From NCBI GenBank assembly GCA_964615775.1, contig CAZTQB010000008.1:1-36309 (forward strand): a DNA stretch of 36,309 nt, read 5' to 3'. Shown one piece after another: positions 15,955-23,776 of the stretch. Position 1 is the first letter of the stretch; the number at the start of each line of letters is the position of its first letter. Below the pieces are notes generated by a model. That model did not search any database. It saw only the letters and a list, made by a program, of their open reading frames with translations, and had not been told where the DNA came from. The stretch is from JALHOM01 sp964615775 (GTDB lineage: Bacteria; Patescibacteriota; Saccharimonadia; Saccharimonadales; 2-12-FULL-41-12). The translations under genes were made by a program, and so were the position numbers.

Positions 15955-17916
15955 CTAGAGTAATGACGAAGGATCGATGTCGTAAGTACAACTAGTCGGA
16001 AGAGTTTTTATTATACTCAGTAGTACTTTTCTACTTTTACTACGCACAACTATCTGCCAACTGTAATAGTCGTTTTTCTTAGCAATAAAACTATGAGTTG
16101 GTGGCGTGATGTCGACATCAGCGTGTTTCTTGCCGGCTATATCTATGTATATTTTTTGTATAAATTCTTGAGCAGATTTATTACTTTTTCTTTTTACTTC
16201 TATCTTCAAAATAAAGCAAAAAGGTGGAAAATTGTATTTCTGTCTCTGTTTTAGTTCATTTGTATAAAAATTTATCCAAGCACTTTTATCAGGTTGAACG
16301 TACTTGCTTAGGTTACCAAGCATAGAGAATGATTGTAAAATTACCGTTCCCGGGTGACCATGACGTCCAACTCTGCCTGCCGCTTGATGCAAGATTTGAA
16401 ATGTTTTTTCATTAGCACTATAGTCAGGAAAATTTAAACTTGAGTCAGCTGATAAAACGGCTACTAAGCCTAAGTGTGGTAAGTCGTGTCCTTTGGTTAG
16501 AGTCTGTGTTCCAATTAAAATATCAATTTTTCCATTGGCAATGTCAGAGTAATTTTTTATAAAAGTTTCATTTTTTTTGTTGTCTTTATCATAACGACCA
16601 ATTTTATATTCTGGAAATAATCTGGTGATTGCTAGCTCGATTTGCTTGGTTCCAGGATTTTTAAAGATGATATTAAGGTCATTGCAGCTCAGGCACTTTG
16701 TAGGCACTTGTTTCTTTTGTGAGCATATATGACAAATTAGTGAATGAGTATCGTGATGATAAACGTATGGAATATTACAACGCACACACTCAGCACTCCA
16801 TCCACATTTTTGACATAATATTAGTCTAGAACTACCTCTTTTGTTTAAAAAGAGCAAGACTTGTTGACCACTAAGTAATGTGGCTCGCATGGTTTTTAGT
16901 AGGCTTTTCGACAATAAAGGCTGTGAAGTTTTTTCTTTGTCGAGAGTTAAGTCGACAGTGAGTACATTATTTCTAACATTTTTTGAGTAAGGCTTTTCTG
17001 TCAAGCGATGAACTTTTGCACCGTTTTTTACTGCATAAAAATATTCTTCAATGGGTGGTGTAGCTGATCCCATAACTAGCTTAGAGCTAGTCGTCTTTGA
17101 TAAGTAGCCAGCCACTCTTAGGGCGTTGTAATGAGGTGATTGCTCTTGTTTGTATGACTTCTCATGGAATTCATCGATGATTATTAGTCCTAAGTTCTGT
17201 ATAGGGTAAAATAAGCAGGATCTTGGACCAATTAACACTACTGGTTCTGTAGAGTTTAGTATCTTTAGCCAGGTATTTCTTCTGTCGGCTATAGTTTGTT
17301 TAGAATGAACCAAATAAACGTATTTAAAGTGTTTACTAAATGTACTTACTAGCTGGGGCGTAAGGCTTATTTCTGGAGTTAGTACAATTGCTGACTTTCC
17401 TGATAACAAAATTTGTTCACACAGTTTTCGGTATATGTAAGTTTTACCAGTTCCGGTATCGCCATGCAGGATATGGGTGTTAATTTGAGACTTAATTATG
17501 TCCGATATTATCTCTGCTTGCTGGTTGGTAGGACTTAGAGTCTGGGTAGTCTGGAGTTCGTACTTACTAAGATTTGTTGTAATTATTTTATCAGGCGATA
17601 TGTTGTTTTTGTTTAATGTAGGGCTAAATAGACTACCTATTACGCCAAGATTGTCAGGATAATATTGATGAAGCCAAGACATAGTTTTTATAAGGCTTGG
17701 TGGTAAAACTATGTTGGGCAGTGTATATTCAATATTTTTGGTATTAAATTTGGGTTTTTGTACCTTTTTAATTACAAAACCGTTAATGGTTTTTGTGCGT
17801 ATTTTTACAACGACTATCTGGCCTATTTTTAATAACTCACTACTACTATAAGTTAGCAAACTTGTGCCATGATAAGCTTTGTCGCAGGGCAAGATATCGT
17901 AGTAGTTCTTCGGCAT
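15955..17916 (-). CDS. priA: primosomal protein N' (replication restart helicase PriA)
   Basis: 653 aa from ATG 17916; an upstream TTG at 17946 is less likely because it adds ten unconserved residues and has no ribosome binding site. PriA is a 3'-5' DNA helicase that reloads the replisome at stalled forks. Visible in order: N-terminal fork-binding domain, Walker A GDTGTGKT (about 152-159), Walker B region IIIDEFHEKSYKQ (about 246-258), PR-rich motif GSATPP, a zinc-binding insertion with eight Cys in CxxC pairs (CQKCG, CVRC, CHICS, CLSC), and the conserved QAAGRVGRHGHPG near residue 515. The usual DEEH box reads DEFH here. It heads the priA-def-fmt operon and is divergent from the winged-helix gene. 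Confidence 0.93.
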   Translation of the reverse strand: MPKNYYDILPCDKAYHGTSLLTYSSSELLKIGQIVVVKIRTKTINGFVIKKVQKPKFNTKNIEYTLPNIVLPPSLIKTMSWLHQYYPDNLGVIGSLFSPTLNKNNISPDKIITTNLSKYELQTTQTLSPTNQQAEIISDIIKSQINTHILHGDTGTGKTYIYRKLCEQILLSGKSAIVLTPEISLTPQLVSTFSKHFKYVYLVHSKQTIADRRNTWLKILNSTEPVVLIGPRSCLFYPIQNLGLIIIDEFHEKSYKQEQSPHYNALRVAGYLSKTTSSKLVMGSATPPIEEYFYAVKNGAKVHRLTEKPYSKNVRNNVLTVDLTLDKEKTSQPLLSKSLLKTMRATLLSGQQVLLFLNKRGSSRLILCQKCGWSAECVRCNIPYVYHHDTHSLICHICSQKKQVPTKCLSCNDLNIIFKNPGTKQIELAITRLFPEYKIGRYDKDNKKNETFIKNYSDIANGKIDILIGTQTLTKGHDLPHLGLVAVLSADSSLNFPDYSANEKTFQILHQAAGRVGRHGHPGTVILQSFSMLGNLSKYVQPDKSAWINFYTNELKQRQKYNFPPFCFILKIEVKRKSNKSAQEFIQKIYIDIAGKKHADVDITPPTHSFIAKKNDYYSWQIVVRSKSRKVLLSIIKTLPTSCTYDIDPSSLL

Positions 17917-17962
17917 GTTAACCTTATTATATAAAGTTTTTGACAAAAAAATTATAAAAAGA

Positions 17963-17991
17963 TTGAAAAATTTTTGAGGAGTGTCTATACT
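17963..17991 (+). promoter_or_regulatory. promoter of the winged-helix regulator
   Basis: TTGAAA (17963-17968), exact 17-nt spacer, TATACT (17986-17991). GTTGT-T-ACAAC (17996-18006), a small inverted repeat, lies at the expected start of transcription and could be an operator. Confidence 0.7.
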
Positions 17992-18023
17992 AGACGTTGT
18001 TACAACAACATCGGGAAGTGGTT

Positions 18024-18308
18024 ATGTTAGACGCATTTATTACATCAAGAGTTAGACGCAAAATAATAGTCGTATACGCTAAGTATCCAGACTTTAAAAC
18101 GCATGTTCGTGGCCTAGCTAAACTTATTAAAGAAGACGCTGGTAATATTCAGCGTGAGTTAAAGCGACTTGAGAAGATTGGATTTTTGATGAGCGAAAAG
18201 CAAGCTAACACTAAAATCTACTACACAAATAAACAGTTTGTTATATTTAAAGAACTTCAGAGTATTGTTTTGAAATCACAAAGAATGAGTCAAAAAAAGC
18301 AAAGATAA
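18024..18308 (+). CDS. small winged-helix DNA-binding protein
   Basis: 94 aa from ATG 18024. A TTG at 17997 also opens the frame but lies at about the transcription start of the promoter just upstream, so the ATG is preferred. The fold resembles ArsR/MarR-type winged helices: helix pair RVRRKIIVVYAKYPDF, then HVRGLAKLIKEDAGNIQRELKRLEKIGFL as the helix-turn-helix with recognition helix, then wing IYYTNKQFVIFKEL. No cysteine pair for metal sensing is visible. Likely a transcriptional regulator, perhaps autoregulated through the inverted repeat at 17996-18006, and possibly controlling divergent priA. The basic tail ends SQKKQR. Target and ligand unknown. Confidence 0.75.
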   Translation: MLDAFITSRVRRKIIVVYAKYPDFKTHVRGLAKLIKEDAGNIQRELKRLEKIGFLMSEKQANTKIYYTNKQFVIFKELQSIVLKSQRMSQKKQR

Positions 18309-18340
18309 AATAACAGATAAGAAAGTCTTGTTAAAAAGCA

Positions 18341-18346
18341 TATAAT
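18341..18346 (+). promoter_or_regulatory. -10 box before rpsU
   Basis: Consensus TATAAT, 18 nt before the rpsU ATG, implying a leader of about 12 nt. No convincing -35 is seen. Confidence 0.45.
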
Positions 18347-18364
18347 AAGGTAATATTAATAACG

Positions 18365-18574
18365 ATGATACAAGTTACAAGAAAAGATTCGAAAGAGTCA
18401 ACAGAAAATTTATTAAGACGGTTTTCTCGTAAAGTCCAGCAATCTGGAGTAGTTGCTGTTGCGAAGCAAACTCAACGTCACGAAAAACCAATTAGTAAAC
18501 GCGAGAGACGAAAGAAAGCTATCGTTCGACAGGAACGCCGAGCAATAAAAGTCAAAAAACTGAAACTGTCATAA
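18365..18574 (+). CDS. rpsU: 30S ribosomal protein bS21
   Basis: 69 aa, highly basic. The pattern of bS21 is clear: MIQVTRKDSKESTENLLRRF at the start, a central RKVQQSG segment, then a Lys/Arg-rich tail with SKRERRKKAI. bS21 binds near the 3' end of 16S rRNA and assists recognition of mRNA. No Shine-Dalgarno precedes the ATG. Followed 12 nt later by yqeY, the classical neighbour of rpsU in many bacteria, which supports both assignments. Confidence 0.93.
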   Translation: MIQVTRKDSKESTENLLRRFSRKVQQSGVVAVAKQTQRHEKPISKRERRKKAIVRQERRAIKVKKLKLS

Positions 18575-18586
18575 ACTTTAAATATT

Positions 18587-19051
18587 ATGATTAAGCAGAC
18601 TATTGATGATGATATAAAAACCGCAATGCTTGCTGGGGACAAAAAGTTGGTCACTACATTGCGTACTATTAAAAGTGTAATTTTAAACGAAGAAGTAAAG
18701 CTAGGTATTAGAGATAAAGGTCTAGAACAAGAGACAGTTTTGGTCTTGCTTCAAAAAGAGCAGAAAAAGCGTAATGAAGCTGCTAATATGTACATTCAAG
18801 CTGGCGAAAAAGACAGAGCTGCTAACGAAAAAAATGAAGCAACTGTTATTCAAAAATACTTACCAAAAATGCTTAGCGAAGCCGAAGTTTTGGTTATAAT
18901 AAATGAGGTTATGGCGATGATTAATAATCCAGACGCGAAAGCAATGGGGCAAATTATTGGCCAGGTTAAGCAGAAGGCTGGGTCAAGAGTTGATGGAGCC
19001 AAGTTAGCCCAGCTAGTTAAACAGAAATTGGAAGAAAAAACTCAAGAATGA
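18587..19051 (+). CDS. yqeY: GatB/YqeY family protein
   Basis: 154 aa, the usual length. The N-terminal helical domain includes LRTIKSVILNEEVKLG, and QKEQKKRNEAANMYIQAGE matches the conserved YqeY stretch, followed by EATVIQKYLPKMLSE. The C-terminal part (NPDAKAMGQIIGQVKQKAG) resembles the tRNA-binding tail domain of GatB. Family members are thought to act in tRNA-dependent amidation or tRNA handling, but the exact role is not proven. The stop overlaps the adk start (ATGA), so the two are translationally coupled. No SD is visible. Confidence 0.92.
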   Translation: MIKQTIDDDIKTAMLAGDKKLVTTLRTIKSVILNEEVKLGIRDKGLEQETVLVLLQKEQKKRNEAANMYIQAGEKDRAANEKNEATVIQKYLPKMLSEAEVLVIINEVMAMINNPDAKAMGQIIGQVKQKAGSRVDGAKLAQLVKQKLEEKTQE

Positions 19052-19599
19052 TATTGTTTATGGGTCCAAATGGGGCAGGTAAAAGTGTCCAAGGGAAGTT
19101 ATTGTCAAAAAATACTGGTTTTAAGTGGTTGTCTACTGGCGAGTATTTGCGTCATAACCTTAGCCCAGAGCGTGAAGCTCAGATGAAAGCCGGTAAATTA
19201 TTGGCCGACGAAGAGCTTTTTGAGGTGATGGAAGATTTTTTTGGTGATATTAAAGATCAATCAAGGGTTATTATTGATGGTTTTCCCCGTACCTTAAATC
19301 AGGCTAAGTGGCTACTAAATAGACATAAGAAAGCTGAGTTCAAAATAAGTAGTGTAGTGTTCTTGGAGGCTAGCAAAGAGTTGATTATGAAGCGTTTGGC
19401 TGCAAGAGGTAGAGACGATGATAAGCCAGAGATTATTGAGCGTCGTTACAGTAACTATCTGCAAGAAACTTTGCCAATAATTGATTGGTTTGAAAAGCAT
19501 GGAGTGGAAGTTTTTAGAGTAGAAGCCGACGCTGATATTGATGATATTCAACAAGAAATATTAAATCGAATAAATATAGACTTACTAAAACAGGGCTAA
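19048..19599 (+). CDS. adk: adenylate kinase (short-LID type)
   Basis: 183 aa. Catalyses ATP + AMP = 2 ADP. P-loop GPNGAGKS (6-13) has Asn and Ser where many enzymes have Pro and Gly-Thr. The AMP-binding region includes LSTGEYLR (28-35) and the signature DGFPRT (77-82). The LID region is short (RLAARGRDDDKPEIIERR), with no zinc cysteines, as in the short bacterial type. The ATG overlaps the yqeY stop by four nt. In many bacteria adk is in the ribosomal protein operon next to map; here adk-map adjacency is kept without the secY cluster. Confidence 0.93.
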   Translation: MILFMGPNGAGKSVQGKLLSKNTGFKWLSTGEYLRHNLSPEREAQMKAGKLLADEELFEVMEDFFGDIKDQSRVIIDGFPRTLNQAKWLLNRHKKAEFKISSVVFLEASKELIMKRLAARGRDDDKPEIIERRYSNYLQETLPIIDWFEKHGVEVFRVEADADIDDIQQEILNRINIDLLKQG

Positions 19600-19624
19600 G
19601 TTAAAAGAGAGGTTGCTTACTTAA

Positions 19625-20383
19625 ATGTATACTCGAATCAAAACCCCAGAAGAGATTGAGGATATGCGAACTTCAGGTAAGATTTTAGCTCATGTACTAA
19701 AATACTTGGAGAGTCAGCTCACTCAGGGAATGTCAACTTTAGATATTGATACGTTAGCCGAAAAAGAAATAAAAGCTTTGGGCGGTAAGCCTGCTTTTTT
19801 GGGCTATGGTTCACCTAATCCATTTACTGGAGTTATATGTATATCAATTAATGACGAAGTAGTTCATGGGCTACCAAATGCTCAAAAAATTATAAAAAAT
19901 GGCGACATAATTAGCCTTGATTTAGGGGTATCGTATAATGGCATGATTACCGATGCGGCTATCACCACTAAATGCGGTGATATTCCCCCGGAGTTAGTAA
20001 AATTACTTGAACAAACTAAAAAATCACTAAACGCTGGTATAGCAGTAGTTAAAGATGGGGTGAGGGTTGGTGATATTTCTGCGGCCATTCAAAGAGTGCT
20101 AGACAGAGGTAGATATGGTATTGTTAGAGATCTGGTTGGTCATGGAGTAGGACATGAAGTACATGAAGAGCCAAATATTCCAAATTTTGGACTATCTGGC
20201 AAAGGTCCTAAGCTAGTAGCTGGCATGACAATTGCTATTGAACCAATGGCGACTTTAGGCAACTACGGAGTCTATCTAGATGGTGATGGCTGGACTGTTA
20301 GGACTAATGATGGTTCATATGCAGCTCATTATGAACATACAATATTAATCACCAAACAGGGTCACGAAATTTTAACTACCTAG
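19625..20383 (+). CDS. map: methionine aminopeptidase, type I
   Basis: 252 aa. Removes the initiator Met after deformylation. Pita-bread fold with all metal and catalytic residues visible: H81 (VVHGLP), D99 (SLDLG), D110, H173 (GHGVGHEVHEEP), E206 (AIEPM) and E237 (HYEHTI). No N-terminal zinc-finger extension, so type Ia. AGAGAGG lies 12 nt before the ATG, rather far. Follows adk by 25 nt in the same run. It works with def and fmt, encoded in the minus-strand operon nearby. Confidence 0.95.
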   Translation: MYTRIKTPEEIEDMRTSGKILAHVLKYLESQLTQGMSTLDIDTLAEKEIKALGGKPAFLGYGSPNPFTGVICISINDEVVHGLPNAQKIIKNGDIISLDLGVSYNGMITDAAITTKCGDIPPELVKLLEQTKKSLNAGIAVVKDGVRVGDISAAIQRVLDRGRYGIVRDLVGHGVGHEVHEEPNIPNFGLSGKGPKLVAGMTIAIEPMATLGNYGVYLDGDGWTVRTNDGSYAAHYEHTILITKQGHEILTT

Positions 20384-20409
20384 AGGCGGCAAAAACTTTA
20401 ATAGTGAAT

Positions 20410-20439
20410 TTGCCAAATACCAAGAATAAGCGTTATAAT
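20410..20439 (+). promoter_or_regulatory. promoter of ftsA with start at or near the ATG
   Basis: TTGCCA (20410-20415), 18-nt spacer, consensus TATAAT (20434-20439). The ftsA ATG begins 8 nt after the -10 box, so the mRNA should be leaderless. Confidence 0.7.
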
Positions 20440-20446
20440 TTTATTT

Positions 20447-21685
20447 ATGAATGAAACACAGCCCAATTATTATGTGGGGCTTGATATCGGTACATCTAGT
20501 GTTAGATGTGTTGTCGGTTCGCTTGATTTGAATAATGAAGATTCCATGGTATCTGTTATTGGTCATGGGTCAGCTCCAAACTTAGGTATGAGGAAAGGCT
20601 TGGTAGTACACATCGATGATGTAGTGAATGCAATTTCGCAGGCTTTGGCTGAGGCAGAACGTATTACTGGGGTATCGATTCGGCAAGCTACTGTCAACAT
20701 CAATGGTAGTCATATCCAGGGAGTAGATTCTAGAGGTGTGATTGCCATAAGCTCAGCCAGTAAAGAAGTGACAGTAGATGATAAAATTCGAGCAGAAGAT
20801 GCTGCAACAATTATGCAGATTCCAGCTAATCGCGAAATAATCCAAGTTTTTCCTAAAAATTACCGGGTTGATGGCCAGGATAGCGTAAAAGACCCAATCG
20901 GTATGCAAGCTGTTAGATTAGAAGTAGACACTCATATAATAACGGTTGCTTCACCAAATATTCGTAATCTTGATGCGGTTCTAGAAAGAGCTAAAATTCA
21001 GCCTTCGCATCACACAGTGTCTGGTTTGGCTGCTGCTGAGGCGGTCCTAAATCGTAAGCAAAAAGAAGCTGGAACTTTAGTACTAGATATTGGAGCTAGT
21101 ACAACCAATATGGCGATTATAGAAGATGGCGAAGTTCAGTTTGTCGGAGTTATTCCTGTTGGTGGCAATAATATTACTAATGATCTGGCAATTGGATTAA
21201 AGACCGATCTTGAAGTTGCTGAAGCAGTAAAGATTAAGCACGCCGCTCTTGCAGACGCAGCCAAAGAGGGCCGCGTAAGTGTTGAACATGAAAAACGAAA
21301 TCATGTCTTTAATGCTGTAGAAGTAAACATGATTATTGAAGCTCGAGTGGAAGAGCTGTTTGAATTTGTCGATAAAGAGTTGAAGAAGATTCATAAATCT
21401 CGTAAGCTACCAGGCGGAATTATGCTAGTGGGTGGTACATCAAATATCGCTGGTATTGCCAATTTTGCTAAAGAAAAATTAGAGTTGGCGGCTCGAGTTG
21501 GTAAAGTAGAAGGTTTATCTGGCCTAGTCGATGAAGTGAAATCACTTCAATATGTAACAGCCGTTGGTTTAATGTATCTTGATTTGTTGTTCGCAGAGCA
21601 GACAATGCCAAACAAGCAGGCCAAGAAAATGGTTAGTGGCTCAATCTTGGGTAACCTCGATAATTTGTTCAAAAAATTTAAGTAG
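20447..21685 (+). CDS. ftsA: cell division protein FtsA
   Basis: 412 aa, actin-like ATPase that anchors FtsZ to the membrane. Visible: phosphate-1 motif GLDIGTSSVRCVVG (about 12-25), the SHI-type 1C region (NINGSHIQGVDSRG), phosphate 2 LDIGASTTNMAIIEDG (about 213-228), and the adenosine loop PGGIMLVGGTSNIAGI (about 321-336). The C-terminal tail (KKMVSGSILGNLDNLFKKFK) is amphipathic, as expected for the membrane-targeting helix. No SD. The ATG is 8 nt from a -10 box. It is followed 71 nt later by ftsZ, with its own promoter-like box and SD, so this is the division cluster without the murein genes usually upstream. Confidence 0.95.
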   Translation: MNETQPNYYVGLDIGTSSVRCVVGSLDLNNEDSMVSVIGHGSAPNLGMRKGLVVHIDDVVNAISQALAEAERITGVSIRQATVNINGSHIQGVDSRGVIAISSASKEVTVDDKIRAEDAATIMQIPANREIIQVFPKNYRVDGQDSVKDPIGMQAVRLEVDTHIITVASPNIRNLDAVLERAKIQPSHHTVSGLAAAEAVLNRKQKEAGTLVLDIGASTTNMAIIEDGEVQFVGVIPVGGNNITNDLAIGLKTDLEVAEAVKIKHAALADAAKEGRVSVEHEKRNHVFNAVEVNMIIEARVEELFEFVDKELKKIHKSRKLPGGIMLVGGTSNIAGIANFAKEKLELAARVGKVEGLSGLVDEVKSLQYVTAVGLMYLDLLFAEQTMPNKQAKKMVSGSILGNLDNLFKKFK

Positions 21686-21701
21686 AAAATCTGGCAGTTT
21701 G

Positions 21702-21731
21702 TTTGTCTAGTTTTTGATACTAGTGTATATT
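21702..21731 (+). promoter_or_regulatory. possible ftsZ promoter
   Basis: TTTGTC (21702-21707), 18-nt spacer, TATATT (21726-21731). A small inverted repeat CTAGT/ACTAG (21707-21711, 21719-21723) sits in the spacer. AAAGGAG near 21741 serves as ribosome binding site. Confidence 0.45.
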
Positions 21732-21756
21732 GTTTATATAAAAGGAGAATATTTTA

Positions 21757-23097
21757 ATGCCTCAAGTAACACCTGCAATTGAAACATTTGCTCGAATAAA
21801 AGTAGTTGGCGTTGGCGGTGCCGGTGGTGCTGCTATTAACCGAATGGTTGAAGCAGGCGTTGACGGCGTAGAGTTTATTGCAGTTAATACTGATGCTCAG
21901 GCCCTACACTACTCAAAGGCCAATACTAAAATTCATATTGGCAAAGATTCTACTCGTGGTTTAGGAGCTGGAGCTAACCCTGATGTTGGCCAAAAAGCTG
22001 CCGAAGAGTCTTATGATGAAATTCGGCAAGCTCTAGAAGGTGCTGACATGGTTTTTGTAACTATTGGTGCTGGTGGTGGTACTGGTAGTGGAGCCGGGCA
22101 TATAGTGGCTCGAATTGCTCAAGATGTGGGAGCTTTGGTAGTTGGCTTTGCAACACGACCTTTTGCTTTCGAGGGTGAAAAACGTCGAGCTAATGCCGAC
22201 ATCGCCATACTTAATCTTCGGCACTGCGTTGATACCTTAATTATTGTGCCAAATGATAGATTACTTCAAACTATTGATCGTTCTACACCGATTATGCAAG
22301 CTTTTAAAGTTGCCGATGATGTCTTAAGGCAAGGTGTGCAGGGTATATCTGATCTTATTACAGTACATGGATTAATTAACCTAGACTTTGCTGACGTAAA
22401 AGCGGTTATGAGTAAGGCCGGTTCAGCTCTTATGGGTATTGGTAGGGCTAGCGGTGATAACAGGGCCGTTGAAGCTGCTCAACAAGCCGTTGAATCACCG
22501 CTGCTAGAAGTATCTATCGATGGTGCCAGGGGTATTTTATTCAATGTAATTGGTGGCAATGATATGTCTATGCATGAAATTAATACCGTAGCAGAAACAA
22601 TAACAGCTTCAGCTGATCGTAGTGCTAATATTATTTTTGGTGCTACTATTAATCCAGAGCTTGATGGCGAACTGATTGTTACCGTTGTGGCAACAGGTTT
22701 TGACGAATCTTACTTTACTCAGAAAGATACTGATACCTACAAGGCTTCTGCTCGGCAGTCTAAAAAAGAAGTTAGTGAAACAACAGTTGAAGAAGATTCT
22801 CGAACGACCAGTGCTGGCGATACCTCGAGAACGGCAGAAGAGGTGCCAAGTGATATAAATATGGACCTCGAAGAAGGTGGTCAAAAACATGCAAAAGATG
22901 AGTTTTATTCAGATAACAAAGTACCCAATATTTGGTCCCATATAGACAACGAAGCAACTAGCGAAGACACTTCTAAAGGACAGTCGCCAAAACCAGCTGA
23001 GGTAGGTTCGATATATGAAGATGAAGAAATTGAAAAGCCATCATTTCTACGACGACTTACACGCAGGGGTGACAAAAAAAGCAACACCGATAAATAG
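21757..23097 (+). CDS. ftsZ: cell division protein FtsZ
   Basis: 446 aa, tubulin-like GTPase forming the Z ring. GTP-binding region VVGVGGAGGAAINRM (16-30), VNTDAQAL, and the tubulin signature at 106-112 reading GGGTGSG in place of GGGTGTG. The T7 synergy loop NLDFADVK (208-215) carries the catalytic Asp residues. After the globular core (to about 320) is a long acidic, Ser/Thr-rich linker, then the C-terminal peptide EKPSFLRRLTRR, matching the FtsA-binding tail. AAAGGAG lies about 10 nt before ATG. Directly downstream of ftsA, its partner. Confidence 0.97.
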   Translation: MPQVTPAIETFARIKVVGVGGAGGAAINRMVEAGVDGVEFIAVNTDAQALHYSKANTKIHIGKDSTRGLGAGANPDVGQKAAEESYDEIRQALEGADMVFVTIGAGGGTGSGAGHIVARIAQDVGALVVGFATRPFAFEGEKRRANADIAILNLRHCVDTLIIVPNDRLLQTIDRSTPIMQAFKVADDVLRQGVQGISDLITVHGLINLDFADVKAVMSKAGSALMGIGRASGDNRAVEAAQQAVESPLLEVSIDGARGILFNVIGGNDMSMHEINTVAETITASADRSANIIFGATINPELDGELIVTVVATGFDESYFTQKDTDTYKASARQSKKEVSETTVEEDSRTTSAGDTSRTAEEVPSDINMDLEEGGQKHAKDEFYSDNKVPNIWSHIDNEATSEDTSKGQSPKPAEVGSIYEDEEIEKPSFLRRLTRRGDKKSNTDK

Positions 23098-23131
23098 CAA
23101 AGTATCTTGTAATTAATACACCAGAAAGCAT

Positions 23132-23160
23132 TTGCATTACGCTAGCACTAGGGCTATGAT
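23132..23160 (+). promoter_or_regulatory. promoter of nrdR-nrdJ
   Basis: TTGCAT (23132-23137), 17-nt spacer, TATGAT (23155-23160). It lies about 75 nt before the nrdR ATG and overlaps one NrdR-box-like site. Confidence 0.7.
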
Positions 23161-23187
23161 AGTATGTATCAACGCTATATATAGCAT
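23139..23187 (+). promoter_or_regulatory. tandem NrdR-box-like operators
   Basis: Box 2 (23172-23187) is ACGCTATATATAGCAT, with a perfect 12-bp palindrome GCTATATATAGC at its centre, close to the NrdR consensus ACACWATATATAGTGT. Box 1 (23139-23154), ACGCTAGCACTAGGGC, is a weaker match inside the promoter spacer. Centres are 33 bp apart, close to three helical turns as in known NrdR pairs. Sites lie in and just after the promoter of nrdR itself, so autoregulation with nrdJ is likely. Confidence 0.7.
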
Positions 23188-23234
23188 AAGTAGCGGAGTA
23201 CATTAAATAAAAAACTTTAATAAAGAGGAGTAAA

Positions 23235-23714
23235 ATGCATTGTAATAAATGTCATACTGCTGATACTAAAGTTATTGAATCAAGAGAAGTAACGGGGGGT
23301 AAATCGATTAGACGCAGGCGTATGTGTAGCAAGTGCGAACATCGGTTTACTACTTACGAGCGTATAGAGCAGCCGCAGCTGATTGTTATTAAAAATAACG
23401 ATGTTCGTGAGATTTTCAATCGCAATAAGTTGATCGCTGGACTTCATAGGGCGTGCGAAAAGACATCGGTGACTAGTCTGGATATAGAGCAGATCGTTAG
23501 CGACGTCGAACAAGTTTTATATGAGTTTGGAGAGTGCGAAGTGCCGTCAAATAAAATTGGTCAGTTGATTATGGAGGAACTGGCTGGTGTTAATGAGGTA
23601 GCATATGTTCGCTTCGCTAGTGTTTATAGACGATTTAAAGATATTAATAGTTTTGAAAAAGAGCTTTCTGATATGCGTAAACGTAAAACACCAAAGTCTA
23701 AAATAATTCAATAA
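23235..23714 (+). CDS. nrdR: transcriptional repressor NrdR
   Basis: 159 aa, usual length. N-terminal zinc ribbon with C3, C6, C31, C34 (MHCNKC and MCSKCEHRFTTYE), with the family's SIRRRR between. The ATP-cone domain spans about residues 46-136 (QLIVIKNNDVREIFNRNKL, then YVRFASVYRRFKD). NrdR senses ATP/dATP and represses ribonucleotide reductase genes. AGAGGAG precedes the ATG. Two NrdR-box-like sites lie in its own promoter, and nrdJ follows 62 nt later without a box of its own, so the pair is probably one regulated unit. Confidence 0.96.
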   Translation: MHCNKCHTADTKVIESREVTGGKSIRRRRMCSKCEHRFTTYERIEQPQLIVIKNNDVREIFNRNKLIAGLHRACEKTSVTSLDIEQIVSDVEQVLYEFGECEVPSNKIGQLIMEELAGVNEVAYVRFASVYRRFKDINSFEKELSDMRKRKTPKSKIIQ

Positions 23715-23776
23715 TTAAAATGTGTCATTAAAATCAATAAAATTAAAACTAAAACTACATTTAAGAGAGGGAGAAT

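Noticed and set aside
17917..17946. TTG start at 17946 for priA.
   Set aside because: Adds ten unconserved residues without a ribosome binding site; ATG 17916 begins the recognisable PriA N-terminus.
17997..18023. TTG start at 17997 for the winged-helix protein.
   Set aside because: It coincides with the predicted transcription start of a good promoter; ATG 18024 follows a GGGAAG element.
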